Below are positions 18,295 through 27,550 of a stretch of 64,000 nt of DNA, piece after piece. How positions within the stretch are numbered: position 1 is the first letter of the stretch; each line of letters begins with the position of its first letter. The notes below the pieces were generated by a model that was not told the DNA's origin, did no database searches, and saw only the letters and a program-made list of their open reading frames with translations. Position numbers and translations under genes: made by a program. This DNA comes from [Pseudopropionibacterium] massiliense (lineage in GTDB: Bacteria; Actinomycetota; Actinomycetes; Propionibacteriales; Propionibacteriaceae). The stretch is taken from contig NZ_LR027842.1 of NCBI RefSeq assembly GCF_900607225.1, positions 1,594,396 to 1,658,395 on the forward strand, written 5' to 3'.

Positions 18295-20730
18295 ATGGCC
18301 AAAACCACCGAGGAGTTCGAGGAACACATCCTGGATGTCGACGTCACCGAGGAGATGGAGTCCAGTTTCCTCGAATACGCCTACTCCGTCATCTACGCCC
18401 GTGCCCTGCCGGATGCGCGCGACGGCCTGAAACCCGTCCAGCGGCGCATCCTGTTCTCGATGGACGACATGGGCATCCGACCCGAGAAGGGGCACGTGAA
18501 GTGTGCCCGCGTGGTCGGTCAGGTGATGGGTGTGCTGCATCCGCACGGCGACAGCGCCATCTACGACGCCCTGGTGCGCATGGCGCAGCCGTGGGCGATG
18601 CGGCTGCCACTGGTCGACGGTCACGGCAACTTCGGATCGCTCGACGCGGGGCCGGCCGCGATGCGTTACACCGAGTGCCGGATGGCCCATCCTGCGGTGG
18701 CGATGACCGCGGGCCTGGACGAGGATGTCGTCGATTTCAGGCCGAACTACGACGGCAAGGACACCGAACCCGAGGTGCTGCCCGCGGCCCTGCCGAACCT
18801 CCTGGTCAACGGGGCCTCCGGGATCGCGGTGGGAATGGCCACCAACATCGCCCCGCACAACCTCCGGGAGGTGGTCTCCGCGCTGAAGGCGCTGCTGAGG
18901 GACCGGGAGACCTCCCTGGAGGAGCTGATGCGTCACATGCCCGGGCCCGACTTCCCCAGCGGGGGGCGGATAATCGGTCTCGACGGCATCCGTGACGCCT
19001 ACGCAACCGGGCGTGGCTCCTTCAAGGTGCGGGCCAGGGCCAGCATCGAGCGGGTCTCGGCGCGCCGCCGCGGCATCGTCATCACCGAACTGCCCCACCT
19101 GGTCGGTCCGGAGAGGATCATCGAGCAGATCAAGAAGGGCGTCGACTCGCGCAAACTGGTCGGAATCGCCGGGGTGAAGGACCTGACCGACCTGGCCAAC
19201 GGCACCAGGCTGGTGGTGGAGGTCAAGAACGGCATCAACCCCGAGGCCCTGCTGGAACAGCTCTACCGGGTGACGAAGCTGGAGGACACCTTCGCCATCA
19301 ACGCGGTGGCGCTCGTGGAGGGACAGCCGCGGACCCTCGGCCTGAAACAGCTGCTGGAGGTCTACCTGGATCACCGGCTCCAAGTGACGATCCGCCGCAC
19401 CCGGCACCGCCTCGGCAAGGCCCGGGAACGGTTGCACCTGGTCAGGGGACTGTTGCTGGCCATCGTCGACATCGACGAGGTCATCGCCATCGTTCGTTCC
19501 AGCGAGGACGCGGCCGAGGCCCGCACCCGGTTGATGGGCGCCTTCGACCTGGACGAGGTGCAGGCGAACCACATCCTTGACATGCAGCTGCGCCGCCTGA
19601 CGAAGTACTCCACGCTGGAACTGAACGCGGAGGCCGATGAACTGGCCGCCCGCATCGACGAGTTGCAACGCATTCTCGACGACGACACGGTCCTGAGCAC
19701 CTTGGTGGCATCGGAGCTGGACGAGATGGCCGAACGCTTCGGAACCCCCCGTAGGACGGTGCTGCTGGCCTCCGACGGTGTGGTCAGGTCGGTGGCTCCC
19801 CTGGAGGTTCCCGACGAACCGTGCTGGGTGCTGCTGTCCGCCACGGGGCGCGCGGCCCGCACCGATTCCGCCGCTCCCCTGCCCGTGGCGGGTCCCCGGA
19901 CCGCCCACGACGTGATCGCGGCCGCGATCAGGGTCACCTCCCACGCCGAGTTCGGGGTGATCACCAACACGGGACGCCTGCTGCGGGCCAGGGCCATCGA
20001 ACTTCCCACCGTGCCGCTGACCGCAACGGCCCCGAACCTGCAGGGCGGTTCCGAAACGCGGGAACTGTGGCCCCTGGAGCAGGGAGAGCGGGCGGTCGGC
20101 CTGACCTCCCTCGACCCCGGGGGGCCGGGCCTGGCCCTGGGGACGCTGCGAGGCGTGGTCAAACGGGTCAACCCCGAGGTGATCGGGAAGGATTCGTGGG
20201 ACGTGATCCGCCTCGACGACGGTGACGAGGTCGTGGGCGCGGTGGAGTTGGATTCCCCGAACCTGGCGTTCATCACCTCGGATGCTCAGCTGCTGCACTT
20301 CTCCGCCGACCTGGTGCGTCCGCAGGGGCGTCTGGGCGGCGGTGTCGCCGGGGTGAAACTGGCGGAGGGGGCGAAGGTGTTGTTCTTCGGCGGGGTGGAT
20401 CCCGCAACGGACCTCGTGGTCACGATCGCGGGGGCACCGGATTCGTTGTTCGGGCACACCACGGGCGGCGCCAAGGTCACCCCCTTGGCCAAGTACCCGA
20501 CCAAGGGCCGGGCCACCGGCGGGGTCAGGTGCCAGCGTTTCCTGAAGGGGGAAACGGCCCTCATCGCCGCCGCCATCGGCGGGTTCGTGACCGCCGCCGC
20601 CGCGGACGGCACCCCGGTTGCCCTGCCGGACCCCACGCCGAAACGCGACGGTTCCGGTGCGTCCCTGAAGGGGGTTGTCGAGGCGCTCGGGGCCCGGCGC
20701 ACCCCTGAGGTGGTTGAGTTGATCCCATGA
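18295..20730 (+). CDS. parC: DNA topoisomerase IV subunit A
   Basis: 811-residue type IIA topoisomerase breakage-reunion subunit. Catalytic tyrosine 125 ([10 protein letters not shown]), quinolone region [16 protein letters not shown] with Ser87 and Asp91 (the drug-sensitive residues), and a C-terminal beta-pinwheel. It lacks a clear GyrA box in the C-terminal part and pairs with a gyrase-B-like gene at 21995-24076, so I call it ParC rather than GyrA. GAGGAG precedes the ATG. Its stop overlaps the carbonic anhydrase start as ATGA. Confidence 0.85.
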   Translation: MAKTTEEFEEHILDVDVTEEMESSFLEYAYSVIYARALPDARDGLKPVQRRILFSMDDMGIRPEKGHVKCARVVGQVMGVLHPHGDSAIYDALVRMAQPWAMRLPLVDGHGNFGSLDAGPAAMRYTECRMAHPAVAMTAGLDEDVVDFRPNYDGKDTEPEVLPAALPNLLVNGASGIAVGMATNIAPHNLREVVSALKALLRDRETSLEELMRHMPGPDFPSGGRIIGLDGIRDAYATGRGSFKVRARASIERVSARRRGIVITELPHLVGPERIIEQIKKGVDSRKLVGIAGVKDLTDLANGTRLVVEVKNGINPEALLEQLYRVTKLEDTFAINAVALVEGQPRTLGLKQLLEVYLDHRLQVTIRRTRHRLGKARERLHLVRGLLLAIVDIDEVIAIVRSSEDAAEARTRLMGAFDLDEVQANHILDMQLRRLTKYSTLELNAEADELAARIDELQRILDDDTVLSTLVASELDEMAERFGTPRRTVLLASDGVVRSVAPLEVPDEPCWVLLSATGRAARTDSAAPLPVAGPRTAHDVIAAAIRVTSHAEFGVITNTGRLLRARAIELPTVPLTATAPNLQGGSETRELWPLEQGERAVGLTSLDPGGPGLALGTLRGVVKRVNPEVIGKDSWDVIRLDDGDEVVGAVELDSPNLAFITSDAQLLHFSADLVRPQGRLGGGVAGVKLAEGAKVLFFGGVDPATDLVVTIAGAPDSLFGHTTGGAKVTPLAKYPTKGRATGGVRCQRFLKGETALIAAAIGGFVTAAAADGTPVALPDPTPKRDGSGASLKGVVEALGARRTPEVVELIP

Positions 20731-21215
20731 GTTTCGACGACCTGCTCTCCGCCAACCGCAGCTACGCGGAAAGTTTCACCCGGAAGGGAGCCGACGGCAT
20801 CGCCCACGCCGGGGTCGCGATCGTCACCTGCATGGATTCACGCATCGACCCGCTGCCCATGGTCGGGCTCGGTCCCGGTGACGCCAAGATCCTCCGTTCC
20901 CCCGGCGGCTGGGTGGCGCCCTGGATCATGACGGGCCTGGTGCTGGCGGTCCAGCTGCTCCACGTTGAACGGATCATGCTCATCCCCCACACCCGTTGCG
21001 CCATGGCGGGAACCGATGAGGCGCTGCATCAGTCGATCGCGGAACGCAACGGCATGGACGCCACATGGCTGAGTTTCGGCGCCAGCCCGGACCAGATGAG
21101 CCGTTTGAAGCAGGACGTCTCCGCCGTGCTGGCCCATCCCCTGATCAAGAACCGGGCCGAGGTGGGGGGATTCATGTATGACGTGGACACCGGCCTGCTG
21201 GAGCAGATTCTCTGA
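20727..21215 (+). CDS. beta-class carbonic anhydrase
   Basis: 162 residues, cytoplasmic enzyme interconverting CO2 and bicarbonate. Zinc ligands Cys35 (TCMDSR), His88 and Cys91 (PHTRC) and the Asp37-Arg39 dyad are present. The small size resembles M. tuberculosis Rv1284. Translationally coupled to parC (ATGA), an unexpected partner with no obvious functional link. Confidence 0.9.
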   Translation: MSFDDLLSANRSYAESFTRKGADGIAHAGVAIVTCMDSRIDPLPMVGLGPGDAKILRSPGGWVAPWIMTGLVLAVQLLHVERIMLIPHTRCAMAGTDEALHQSIAERNGMDATWLSFGASPDQMSRLKQDVSAVLAHPLIKNRAEVGGFMYDVDTGLLEQIL

Positions 21216-21268
21216 AGGGCCCACCACTGCCCCATGGCGCTGAAGACCTGAGAAAGGGTGTGGATGTC

Positions 21269-21829
21269 GTGCCGAGACCAACCTCCAGGAATGAACTGGT
21301 TCACCTCGCAGCGAAACGGTTCGAGGAACTGTGCGCGCTGTGCGACTCGATGAGCGGGCACGAACGATCTGTTTCGTTCGACTTCAGCGGCGAGGTCAAC
21401 AGGAAGGAGACCCACTGGCAGCGCGACAAGAACCTCCGGGACATCCTGGTGCACCTGCACGAGTGGCACCAGCTCCTGCTGACCTGGGTGGGTGACAACA
21501 GGAATGGGCGGTCAAGGCCGTTCCTGCCCGCACCCTACAACTGGAGGACCTACGGCAAGTTGAACGAGCAGTTCTGGCGTCGGCACCAGTCAACGTCACT
21601 GGTCGAGTCCAACCGACTCGTGCGTTCCTCCCACGAACAGGTGATGGACCTGATCAGTTCCTTCAGCTCCTTCAGCGATGCCGAGTTGTTCGAGAAGGGT
21701 CGGTTCGACTGGACGGGGACGACGACCCTGGGCTCCTACTGCACGTCCGCGACATCGAGTCACTACGACTGGGCGATGAAGAAGATCCGCGTGCATCTCA
21801 GGAAACTGCGCTCCACCACCGGGCGTTAG
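21269..21829 (+). CDS. ClbS/DfsB-family four-helix protein
   Basis: 186 residues from GTG 21269 (reading M-P-R-P-T-S); GTG 21260 is an alternative. The motifs RDKNLRDILVHLHEWHQLLLTW and PAPYNWRTYGKLNEQFW are typical of the DUF1706 (ClbS/DfsB) family, related to DinB four-helix bundles. ClbS protects colibactin producers from their own genotoxin, but most family members have no known role. It lies between parC and parE. Function here is not established. Confidence 0.75.
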   Translation: MPRPTSRNELVHLAAKRFEELCALCDSMSGHERSVSFDFSGEVNRKETHWQRDKNLRDILVHLHEWHQLLLTWVGDNRNGRSRPFLPAPYNWRTYGKLNEQFWRRHQSTSLVESNRLVRSSHEQVMDLISSFSSFSDAELFEKGRFDWTGTTTLGSYCTSATSSHYDWAMKKIRVHLRKLRSTTGR

Positions 21830-21847
21830 GACGCCGGGGTTTTCAGA

Positions 21848-21872
21848 TGCCGTGAAGGCTGTGTTCACGGCA
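21848..21872. terminator. hairpin between convergent ClbS-like gene and parE
   Basis: Nine-base arms TGCCGTGAA (21848-21856) and TTCACGGCA (21864-21872) with a 7-base loop, 19 bases after the ClbS-like stop. No clear U-run on either side. Confidence 0.45.
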
Positions 21873-21994
21873 CACACGTCCACCGGCGGAACCCCCCGGT
21901 CCGGGCGGGATCGGCAACGGCCACGGGCGGCCTCCGGGATTCCAGCGGCATGTGGGGCACGCAGGGATCTTCGGTGAGCCGGTGATGGAGTTGC

Positions 21995-24076
21995 TCAGAC
22001 GTCGATGCGGTCGGACTCCAGCGCGTAGGCGCCCGCGACGATGAACTCCTTGCGCGGCGCCACGTCGTTTCCCATCAGCATCTCGAAGACGGCCTCCGCA
22101 CGTTCCGCGTCGTCCACGGTCAGGCGTCTCAGGGTGCGGCGCCTGGGATCCATGGTGGTCTCCGCCAGCTGATGGGCGTCCATCTCGCCCAACCCCTTGT
22201 AGCGTTGCGGTTCCTTGAATCGCACCCCCCTCTTCGTCAGTTCGGCTGCCTTCCGCTGGTATTCCCCGTCGGTGTAGGTGTAGATGTATTTCTCCATGCC
22301 CCGTTTCGGATTGATCAGTTCAAAACGGTGCAGCGGGGGAACCGCCGAGTAGACCCGGCCCGCTTCCACCAGGGGACGCATGTAACGGAAGAACAGCGTG
22401 GCGAGCAGGCAGCGGATGTGGGCCCCGTCGGAGTCGGCGTCCGCCATGAAGATGACCTTGCCGTAGCGTGCCGCGTCCGCCTCGAAGGTGCGTCCCGAAC
22501 CGGCGCCGACCACCTGGATGATGGCTGCGCACTCGGCGTTCTTGAGCATGTCGCCGACGGATGCCTTCTGCACGTTCAGGATCTTGCCACGAATCGGCAG
22601 CAACGCCTGGAACTCGGAGTTGCGGGCCGTGTTCGCGGTGCCGAGCGCCGAGTCACCCTCGACGATGAACAGTTCGCTCAGTTCACCGTCGGCGCTACGG
22701 CAATCCTTCAGTTTCGGTGGCAGCGACGACGACTCAAGGGCGTTCTTCCTGCGCTGGTTCTCGCGGTGCGCCCGGGCCTGGACCCGGGTACGGGAGGCGT
22801 TCACCACTTTCTCCATGAGGGTTCGAGCCACCTGTTTGGTCGCGGCCCGGGAGCTGGTGAGGAAGTCCGTGAGTTCGTTCTCGACGATGCGCGCCACCAG
22901 ACGCTGAACGGGAGGGGTGCCGAGCACCTCCTTCGTCTGCCCCTCGAACTGCGGCTCCGCGAGCCGGACGGTGACCACGGCGGTCAATCCCTCCAGGCAG
23001 TCGTCCTTGACGATCTCGTCGCCGTTCTTCAACAGCCGGGTCCCGTCGAGGGCCTTCGCGAAGGCCCTGACCACGCCCCGCTCGAAACCAGAGACGTGGG
23101 TGCCTCCCTTGGGGGTGGCGATGATGTTGACGAAGGAACGCACCTGGGTGTCGTATCCGGTGCCCCAACGCACCGCGATGTCGACCTCGAGGCTACGTTC
23201 CACGTCGGTGGCGGTCATCACCCCGGCCTCGTCGAGCATCGGCACGGTCTCGGTGAACGAGTCGCTGCCTGCAAGGCGCAGCACCTCCGTCAACGGGGCG
23301 TCCTTCGCCAGGAAGTCGACGAACTCCGTGATGCCTCCCTCGTGAAGGAACACCTCGGTCCCGCGTTCCCCTCCACGGGCATCGGTCACCTCCAAGCGCA
23401 GACCCGGGACGAGGAAGGATGTTTGACGTGCCCGGTCGTGCAACTGGGGCAGGGAGAGACCCGCGTCAGCGAGGAAGATCTGCTCGTCGCTCCAGTACCG
23501 CACCCGGGTTCCCGTCCGGTTCTTCGGCACCCGCCCGAGTTTCCGCAGTCCCGAGGCAGGGGTGAACGGGGCATCCGGTCCCTCACCGTCGAACATCCCC
23601 GGTACCCCGCGCCGGAAGCTCATGGCCCAGGTGTTTCCCTCCCGGTCCACCTCGACGTCCAGGCGGGAGCTGAGCGCGTTGACCACGGAGGCACCGCCCC
23701 CGTGGAGCCCGCCGGTCGCGTTGTAGGAGGAGTTCCCGAACTTCCCGCCCGCGTGGAGCCGGGTGTAGACCACCTCGACGCCGCTGAGGCCCGTGCGCGG
23801 TTCCTTGTCGACGGGGATGCCGCGGGCGTGATCCACGACCTCGACGGAGCCGTCGTCGTGGAGGGTGACCGTGATGCGGTCGCCGAAACCGGAGAGGGCC
23901 TCGTCGACGGCGTTGTCGATGATCTCCCACAGGCAGTGCATCAGGCCGCGGGTGTCCGTGGAACCGATGTACATGGCCGGGCGTTTGCGCACCGCCTCGA
24001 GGCCCTCCAGGACCAGCAGGTTCTTGGCCCCGTAGTCGCGGGGGGTGTGGGTGTTGGGGTTCGAGCGCACCGGCAC
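21995..24076 (-). CDS. parE: DNA topoisomerase IV subunit B
   Basis: 693-residue ATPase subunit. GHKL ATP site (EIIDNAVDEALSG, DHARGIPVD, GLHGGGASVVNALS), and the TOPRIM region with FIVEGDSALG, LPIRGKILNV and DADSDGAHIR. The length and absence of the gyrase-specific insertion favour ParE, as does parC nearby. Starts at GTG 24076 without a clear ribosome-binding site, so a short leader is possible. Divergent from the small DUF7455 gene. Confidence 0.87.
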   Translation of the reverse strand: MPVRSNPNTHTPRDYGAKNLLVLEGLEAVRKRPAMYIGSTDTRGLMHCLWEIIDNAVDEALSGFGDRITVTLHDDGSVEVVDHARGIPVDKEPRTGLSGVEVVYTRLHAGGKFGNSSYNATGGLHGGGASVVNALSSRLDVEVDREGNTWAMSFRRGVPGMFDGEGPDAPFTPASGLRKLGRVPKNRTGTRVRYWSDEQIFLADAGLSLPQLHDRARQTSFLVPGLRLEVTDARGGERGTEVFLHEGGITEFVDFLAKDAPLTEVLRLAGSDSFTETVPMLDEAGVMTATDVERSLEVDIAVRWGTGYDTQVRSFVNIIATPKGGTHVSGFERGVVRAFAKALDGTRLLKNGDEIVKDDCLEGLTAVVTVRLAEPQFEGQTKEVLGTPPVQRLVARIVENELTDFLTSSRAATKQVARTLMEKVVNASRTRVQARAHRENQRRKNALESSSLPPKLKDCRSADGELSELFIVEGDSALGTANTARNSEFQALLPIRGKILNVQKASVGDMLKNAECAAIIQVVGAGSGRTFEADAARYGKVIFMADADSDGAHIRCLLATLFFRYMRPLVEAGRVYSAVPPLHRFELINPKRGMEKYIYTYTDGEYQRKAAELTKRGVRFKEPQRYKGLGEMDAHQLAETTMDPRRRTLRRLTVDDAERAEAVFEMLMGNDVAPRKEFIVAGAYALESDRIDV

Positions 24077-24222
24077 AGATTACCGAGAACAGGGCGACCT
24101 CGTCAGCAGGATGTGACGGCTGCGCACCGGTGGCTGGGGAATAAACCGCTGGAGGGGAATAATTGGAGCGGCGAGCTAGGTTGGAAATGATACAAGGATA
24201 AGTTTGGATAGAAAGGGCGAGC

Positions 24223-24429
24223 ATGACGAACACCGCCACTGAACGGGCCACCAGCAGCCTCACCGCCATGGACCGGTGCGACCGTTGCGGCGCCCAGGCC
24301 TACCTCCGCGTGGAGTTGAGCAGCGGCGGCGAGCTGCTGTTCTGTGCCCATCACGCGAGCAAGCACCGCGAGAAGCTCGCCCAGGTGGCTGCGCGAATCC
24401 ACGACGAGACGGCGCGCCTCAAGGAATGA
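24223..24429 (+). CDS. small zinc-ribbon protein (DUF7455-like)
   Basis: 68 residues, with CDRCGAQAYLRVEL and FCAHHASKH forming a probable CxxC...CxxH zinc site, then a charged C-terminal helix. GAAAGGGCG lies before the ATG. Matches a widespread actinobacterial family of unknown function that is often found near topoisomerase or sigma factor genes. Its end overlaps the adnB stop by 11 bases (convergent). Confidence 0.75.
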   Translation: MTNTATERATSSLTAMDRCDRCGAQAYLRVELSSGGELLFCAHHASKHREKLAQVAARIHDETARLKE

Positions 24430-27400
24430 TTGCCGCCGTGGCGGCCCGGATCAGTTCCGGGTCCGCCACCACCGGTTCCAGGCGGTTGGCCAGGACGTGG
24501 TGGAAGGCAGTGGCCACCCGTGCCGGTTCCAGGCCGCGGGCCTTGGCCCAGGCCTGCCGGTAGATGGCCAGTTGCAACGGATCCGCATCCGAGTCACCGA
24601 TCTTCCAGTCGACCACGAGCGCGTCGAAGTCCGGATCGTCGCCGGGGAAAACCGCGTCGATCCGCCCGCGCAGCACCAGCGATTCCCAGCGGAGCAGGAA
24701 CGGAACCTCGATCCCGAGCGGCGTCAGGTTCGCGAACCGACTGGCCTCGAAGGCCCGCTTGAGACGCTCCAGCCCGGGTTCCTCCGCGCGGGCCCGGAAC
24801 TCGAGTTCGTCGAAACCGGGGCTGATGGAGAACCGCGTCATCACCCATTCGTGGAACCGTTCCCCCAGCCGCGCGCTGCGTTTCGGTTCCCGCGGCATCC
24901 GGCGGGCCAGGCGTTCGGCGAAACCAACCGGGTTCTTCCCCAACTCCATGAGCGCGGTGGCCGACAGGCCTGCGGGCAGTGCCAGGTCCCGGTTCGTCCT
25001 CCGGGTCAGTTGTTCGGCCAGGAAAGCGGCGTCCCGATCCCACGCCGCGATCCTCTCCTGTTCCGCAGCCGAGGCGACACCCGATCCCCAGACCCAGCCG
25101 GTCTCGTCCTCCCCGGATGCGATCACGTCCCGCGCCTGACGGACGAGGGCCGCGGCCCGGGCCGTGGCGGCCGCCCGGTCCGTGACTGGAATGGGCCAGG
25201 TCGCGGTCCGGGCGGCCGTGGGCTGTGGATTCTCCTCCGGGGGAGGTTGCATTGGAGTGGTTCCGTGGAACACCGCCGCGTCATCGAAGTAGCGGGACCG
25301 GCCGCGTGCCCGTTTCAGTCCGGGCGCCCAGGCGTGGGCCGAGACGACGAGCATTCGTTTCGCCCTGGTGGCGGCGACATAGGCCAGCCGGTCCTCGGAG
25401 AGCCGGTGTTCCTGCTTCAACTCCTCCCGGTAGGCGTCGATGCCCCGTTTGGAGTAGTCGGCGAGTTGAGGGATCGCGTCCGCGTCTCCTCTGAGCGGCG
25501 CGGGCAGCAGACGGGAGTTCGTGCTCCAGTTTCCCGTCCGGTCTGTCCCGGGAAACACCCCCTCCGACAGCGCCGGCAGGTAGACCGTGTGCCATTCCAG
25601 TCCCTTGGCCCGGTGTATGGTGAGCAGCTTCACCGAATCGGCCGCGGTCGGGGTGGCGCGTTCCAGCGCGTCCCCGTGTTCCTCCTCGGCGTCCAGCCAG
25701 GCCAGTAGCCCCGCCAGACTGCCGTCGCCGTCGATGTCGGGATAGGTGGAGCAGGCCGCGATGAACCGCGCAAGCTGGGTGGCGTCCCCGCGCACCAGCT
25801 GTTCCGTCTCCAGGCCGAGCCGGGAGATCACGCGACGCACCAGTTCCGGGACGGACTCGTCCAGGTGCCCGCGCAGCTCGGCCAGTTCCGAGGCGAACCG
25901 CTCCAGCCGCGCCCGTCCCTCGCCGCTGATGGCCGCCTCCCCCGGATCGTTCACGGCGTCCAGCAGCGAGGGTGCGCGTGCCGGATCGACACGCGAGACG
26001 AGTTCGGCCAACTCCCCGGGAAACGGAGGTGGCTCCTTCGTGGTCTCCCCTGACACCAGTTCCCGGGCGCGGCGCGCCAGCGCGGCCAAATCTGCCAGGC
26101 CGAGACGCCAGCGTTCCCCCGTGAGCAGGCCAGCCACCTCGGCGTTCGCCAAGGGATCGGCGAGCACCTTCAGGGTGGCCACCACGGGGGCGATCTCCGG
26201 TAGCCGCAACAGGCCCCCGATCCCGACGATCTCGACGGGCACACCGTGTTCCCGGAAGTGTTCCCATGCGGAGGTCAGGATGTCGTTGCGGCGGGTCAGG
26301 ACGGCGATGTCCCGCCATGCCGTGCCCTCGGCGTGCCGGGCCGTGACGTCGGTTGCCAGCCAGTCGAGTTCCTCCGCGAGGGTGTCGAAACACAGGACAC
26401 GGACCTCGCCGCCCGGTGTGTCCTTCCCGGGCTGCAGTTCCACCCCCCCGCCCCTGGTTCGTGTGAGCGGTTCGGCCAGGGCGTTGCCCACCTCCAGGAT
26501 CCGGCTGCCGCTACGGCGGTTGACGGTGAGTGTGAACTCCTTGGCCGGTTTCCCCGTGGGGCCGGGGAAGTGGGTGGGAAACCCGAGGATGTTCGAAGCG
26601 GCTGCTCCGCGCCACCCGTAGATCGCCTGGTTCGGGTCGCCCACGGCGGTCACGGGAAACCCGCGGCCCGATGCGGGATCGGCGCCGCTGAACAGTGCGC
26701 GCAGCAGGATTGTCTGAGCCGACGAGGTGTCCTGGTACTCGTCGAGCAGGACCACGCGGAGCCGTTGCCTGAGCATGGCGCCGACCGCCGGGACGGATCG
26801 CGCCAGTTCCACGGCCTGGGCCTGCTGGTCGGCGAATTCCACCAGACCGAGTTTCCTCTTGAGCTCCCGGTAGGTCTCGACGAGTTCCAGCAGTTCCAGA
26901 CGCTCGTCGATGGCTGCCTGCGCCTCGAGAACCGCCTTCGTCGGTGATCCCCGCCACAGCGGCGCCTCCTCGAACCGGGCCCTGGCGTGCAGGGAGAACT
27001 CCCTGACCTGCGCGGGCGTGACCAGGTGTGATCCCAGGGCGGCATCCAGGGCGAGCACCCGTTCCGGGAGTTGGCGCAGGGACAACCGGGACAGGTGTTC
27101 GAGGGGCCGGGAGTGTTCTGCCACCGCCCGGGCGGCAACCCTGAACCTGGATGCCCCGGACAGCAGCCTCGCGTCGGCCTCGATGCCCAGCCTCAGGCCG
27201 TGTTCCCGGACGAGCCGCGCGGCGAAGGCATCGTAGGTGAACACCATCTCGTCGTTCTCCGTCTCGTCGCGGGAGGCCAGGTCGGAGCGTTCCAGGGCGT
27301 GGCGGATGCGCCCGCCCAGTTCAGCGGCGGCCTTCCGGGTGAAGGTCAATCCGAGGACCTGCTCGGCCCGCACCTGTCCGGTGCCGACCAGCCACACCAC

Positions 27401-27550
27401 CCGGGCCGCCATGACCGTGGTTTTTCCCGTGCCCGCGCCGGCCACGATCACCTGCGGTTCCAGCGGGGAACAGATGGCGTTCAGCTGCTCCGTGCTGAAC
27501 GGGATTCCGAGTGCGTCGCACAGGTCACCGGGGTTGTTCAGTCGTCTCAT
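24419..27550 (-). CDS. adnB: AdnB-like UvrD-family helicase-nuclease
   Basis: 1043 residues from ATG 27550, which overlaps the upstream gene's stop as ATGA. Canonical SF1 helicase motifs: Walker A GAGTGKTT (38-45), VLLDEYQDTSSAQ (motif II), GDPNQAIYGWRGA (motif III), VKLLTIHRAKGLEWHTV and AYVAATRAK. The C-terminal third is a RecB-type nuclease with DALVVDWKIGDSD and LAIYRQAWA. It is the downstream partner in the two-gene AdnAB machine that unwinds and resects DNA double-strand breaks in mycobacteria. Naming A versus B follows operon order and motor type. Confidence 0.85.
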   Translation of the reverse strand: MRRLNNPGDLCDALGIPFSTEQLNAICSPLEPQVIVAGAGTGKTTVMAARVVWLVGTGQVRAEQVLGLTFTRKAAAELGGRIRHALERSDLASRDETENDEMVFTYDAFAARLVREHGLRLGIEADARLLSGASRFRVAARAVAEHSRPLEHLSRLSLRQLPERVLALDAALGSHLVTPAQVREFSLHARARFEEAPLWRGSPTKAVLEAQAAIDERLELLELVETYRELKRKLGLVEFADQQAQAVELARSVPAVGAMLRQRLRVVLLDEYQDTSSAQTILLRALFSGADPASGRGFPVTAVGDPNQAIYGWRGAAASNILGFPTHFPGPTGKPAKEFTLTVNRRSGSRILEVGNALAEPLTRTRGGGVELQPGKDTPGGEVRVLCFDTLAEELDWLATDVTARHAEGTAWRDIAVLTRRNDILTSAWEHFREHGVPVEIVGIGGLLRLPEIAPVVATLKVLADPLANAEVAGLLTGERWRLGLADLAALARRARELVSGETTKEPPPFPGELAELVSRVDPARAPSLLDAVNDPGEAAISGEGRARLERFASELAELRGHLDESVPELVRRVISRLGLETEQLVRGDATQLARFIAACSTYPDIDGDGSLAGLLAWLDAEEEHGDALERATPTAADSVKLLTIHRAKGLEWHTVYLPALSEGVFPGTDRTGNWSTNSRLLPAPLRGDADAIPQLADYSKRGIDAYREELKQEHRLSEDRLAYVAATRAKRMLVVSAHAWAPGLKRARGRSRYFDDAAVFHGTTPMQPPPEENPQPTAARTATWPIPVTDRAAATARAAALVRQARDVIASGEDETGWVWGSGVASAAEQERIAAWDRDAAFLAEQLTRRTNRDLALPAGLSATALMELGKNPVGFAERLARRMPREPKRSARLGERFHEWVMTRFSISPGFDELEFRARAEEPGLERLKRAFEASRFANLTPLGIEVPFLLRWESLVLRGRIDAVFPGDDPDFDALVVDWKIGDSDADPLQLAIYRQAWAKARGLEPARVATAFHHVLANRLEPVVADPELIRAATAAIIP

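Noticed and set aside
21995-24076. Possible DNA gyrase B rather than ParE.
   Set aside because: A parC-type gene is nearby and the protein is short; gyrA/gyrB are expected near the origin, not here.
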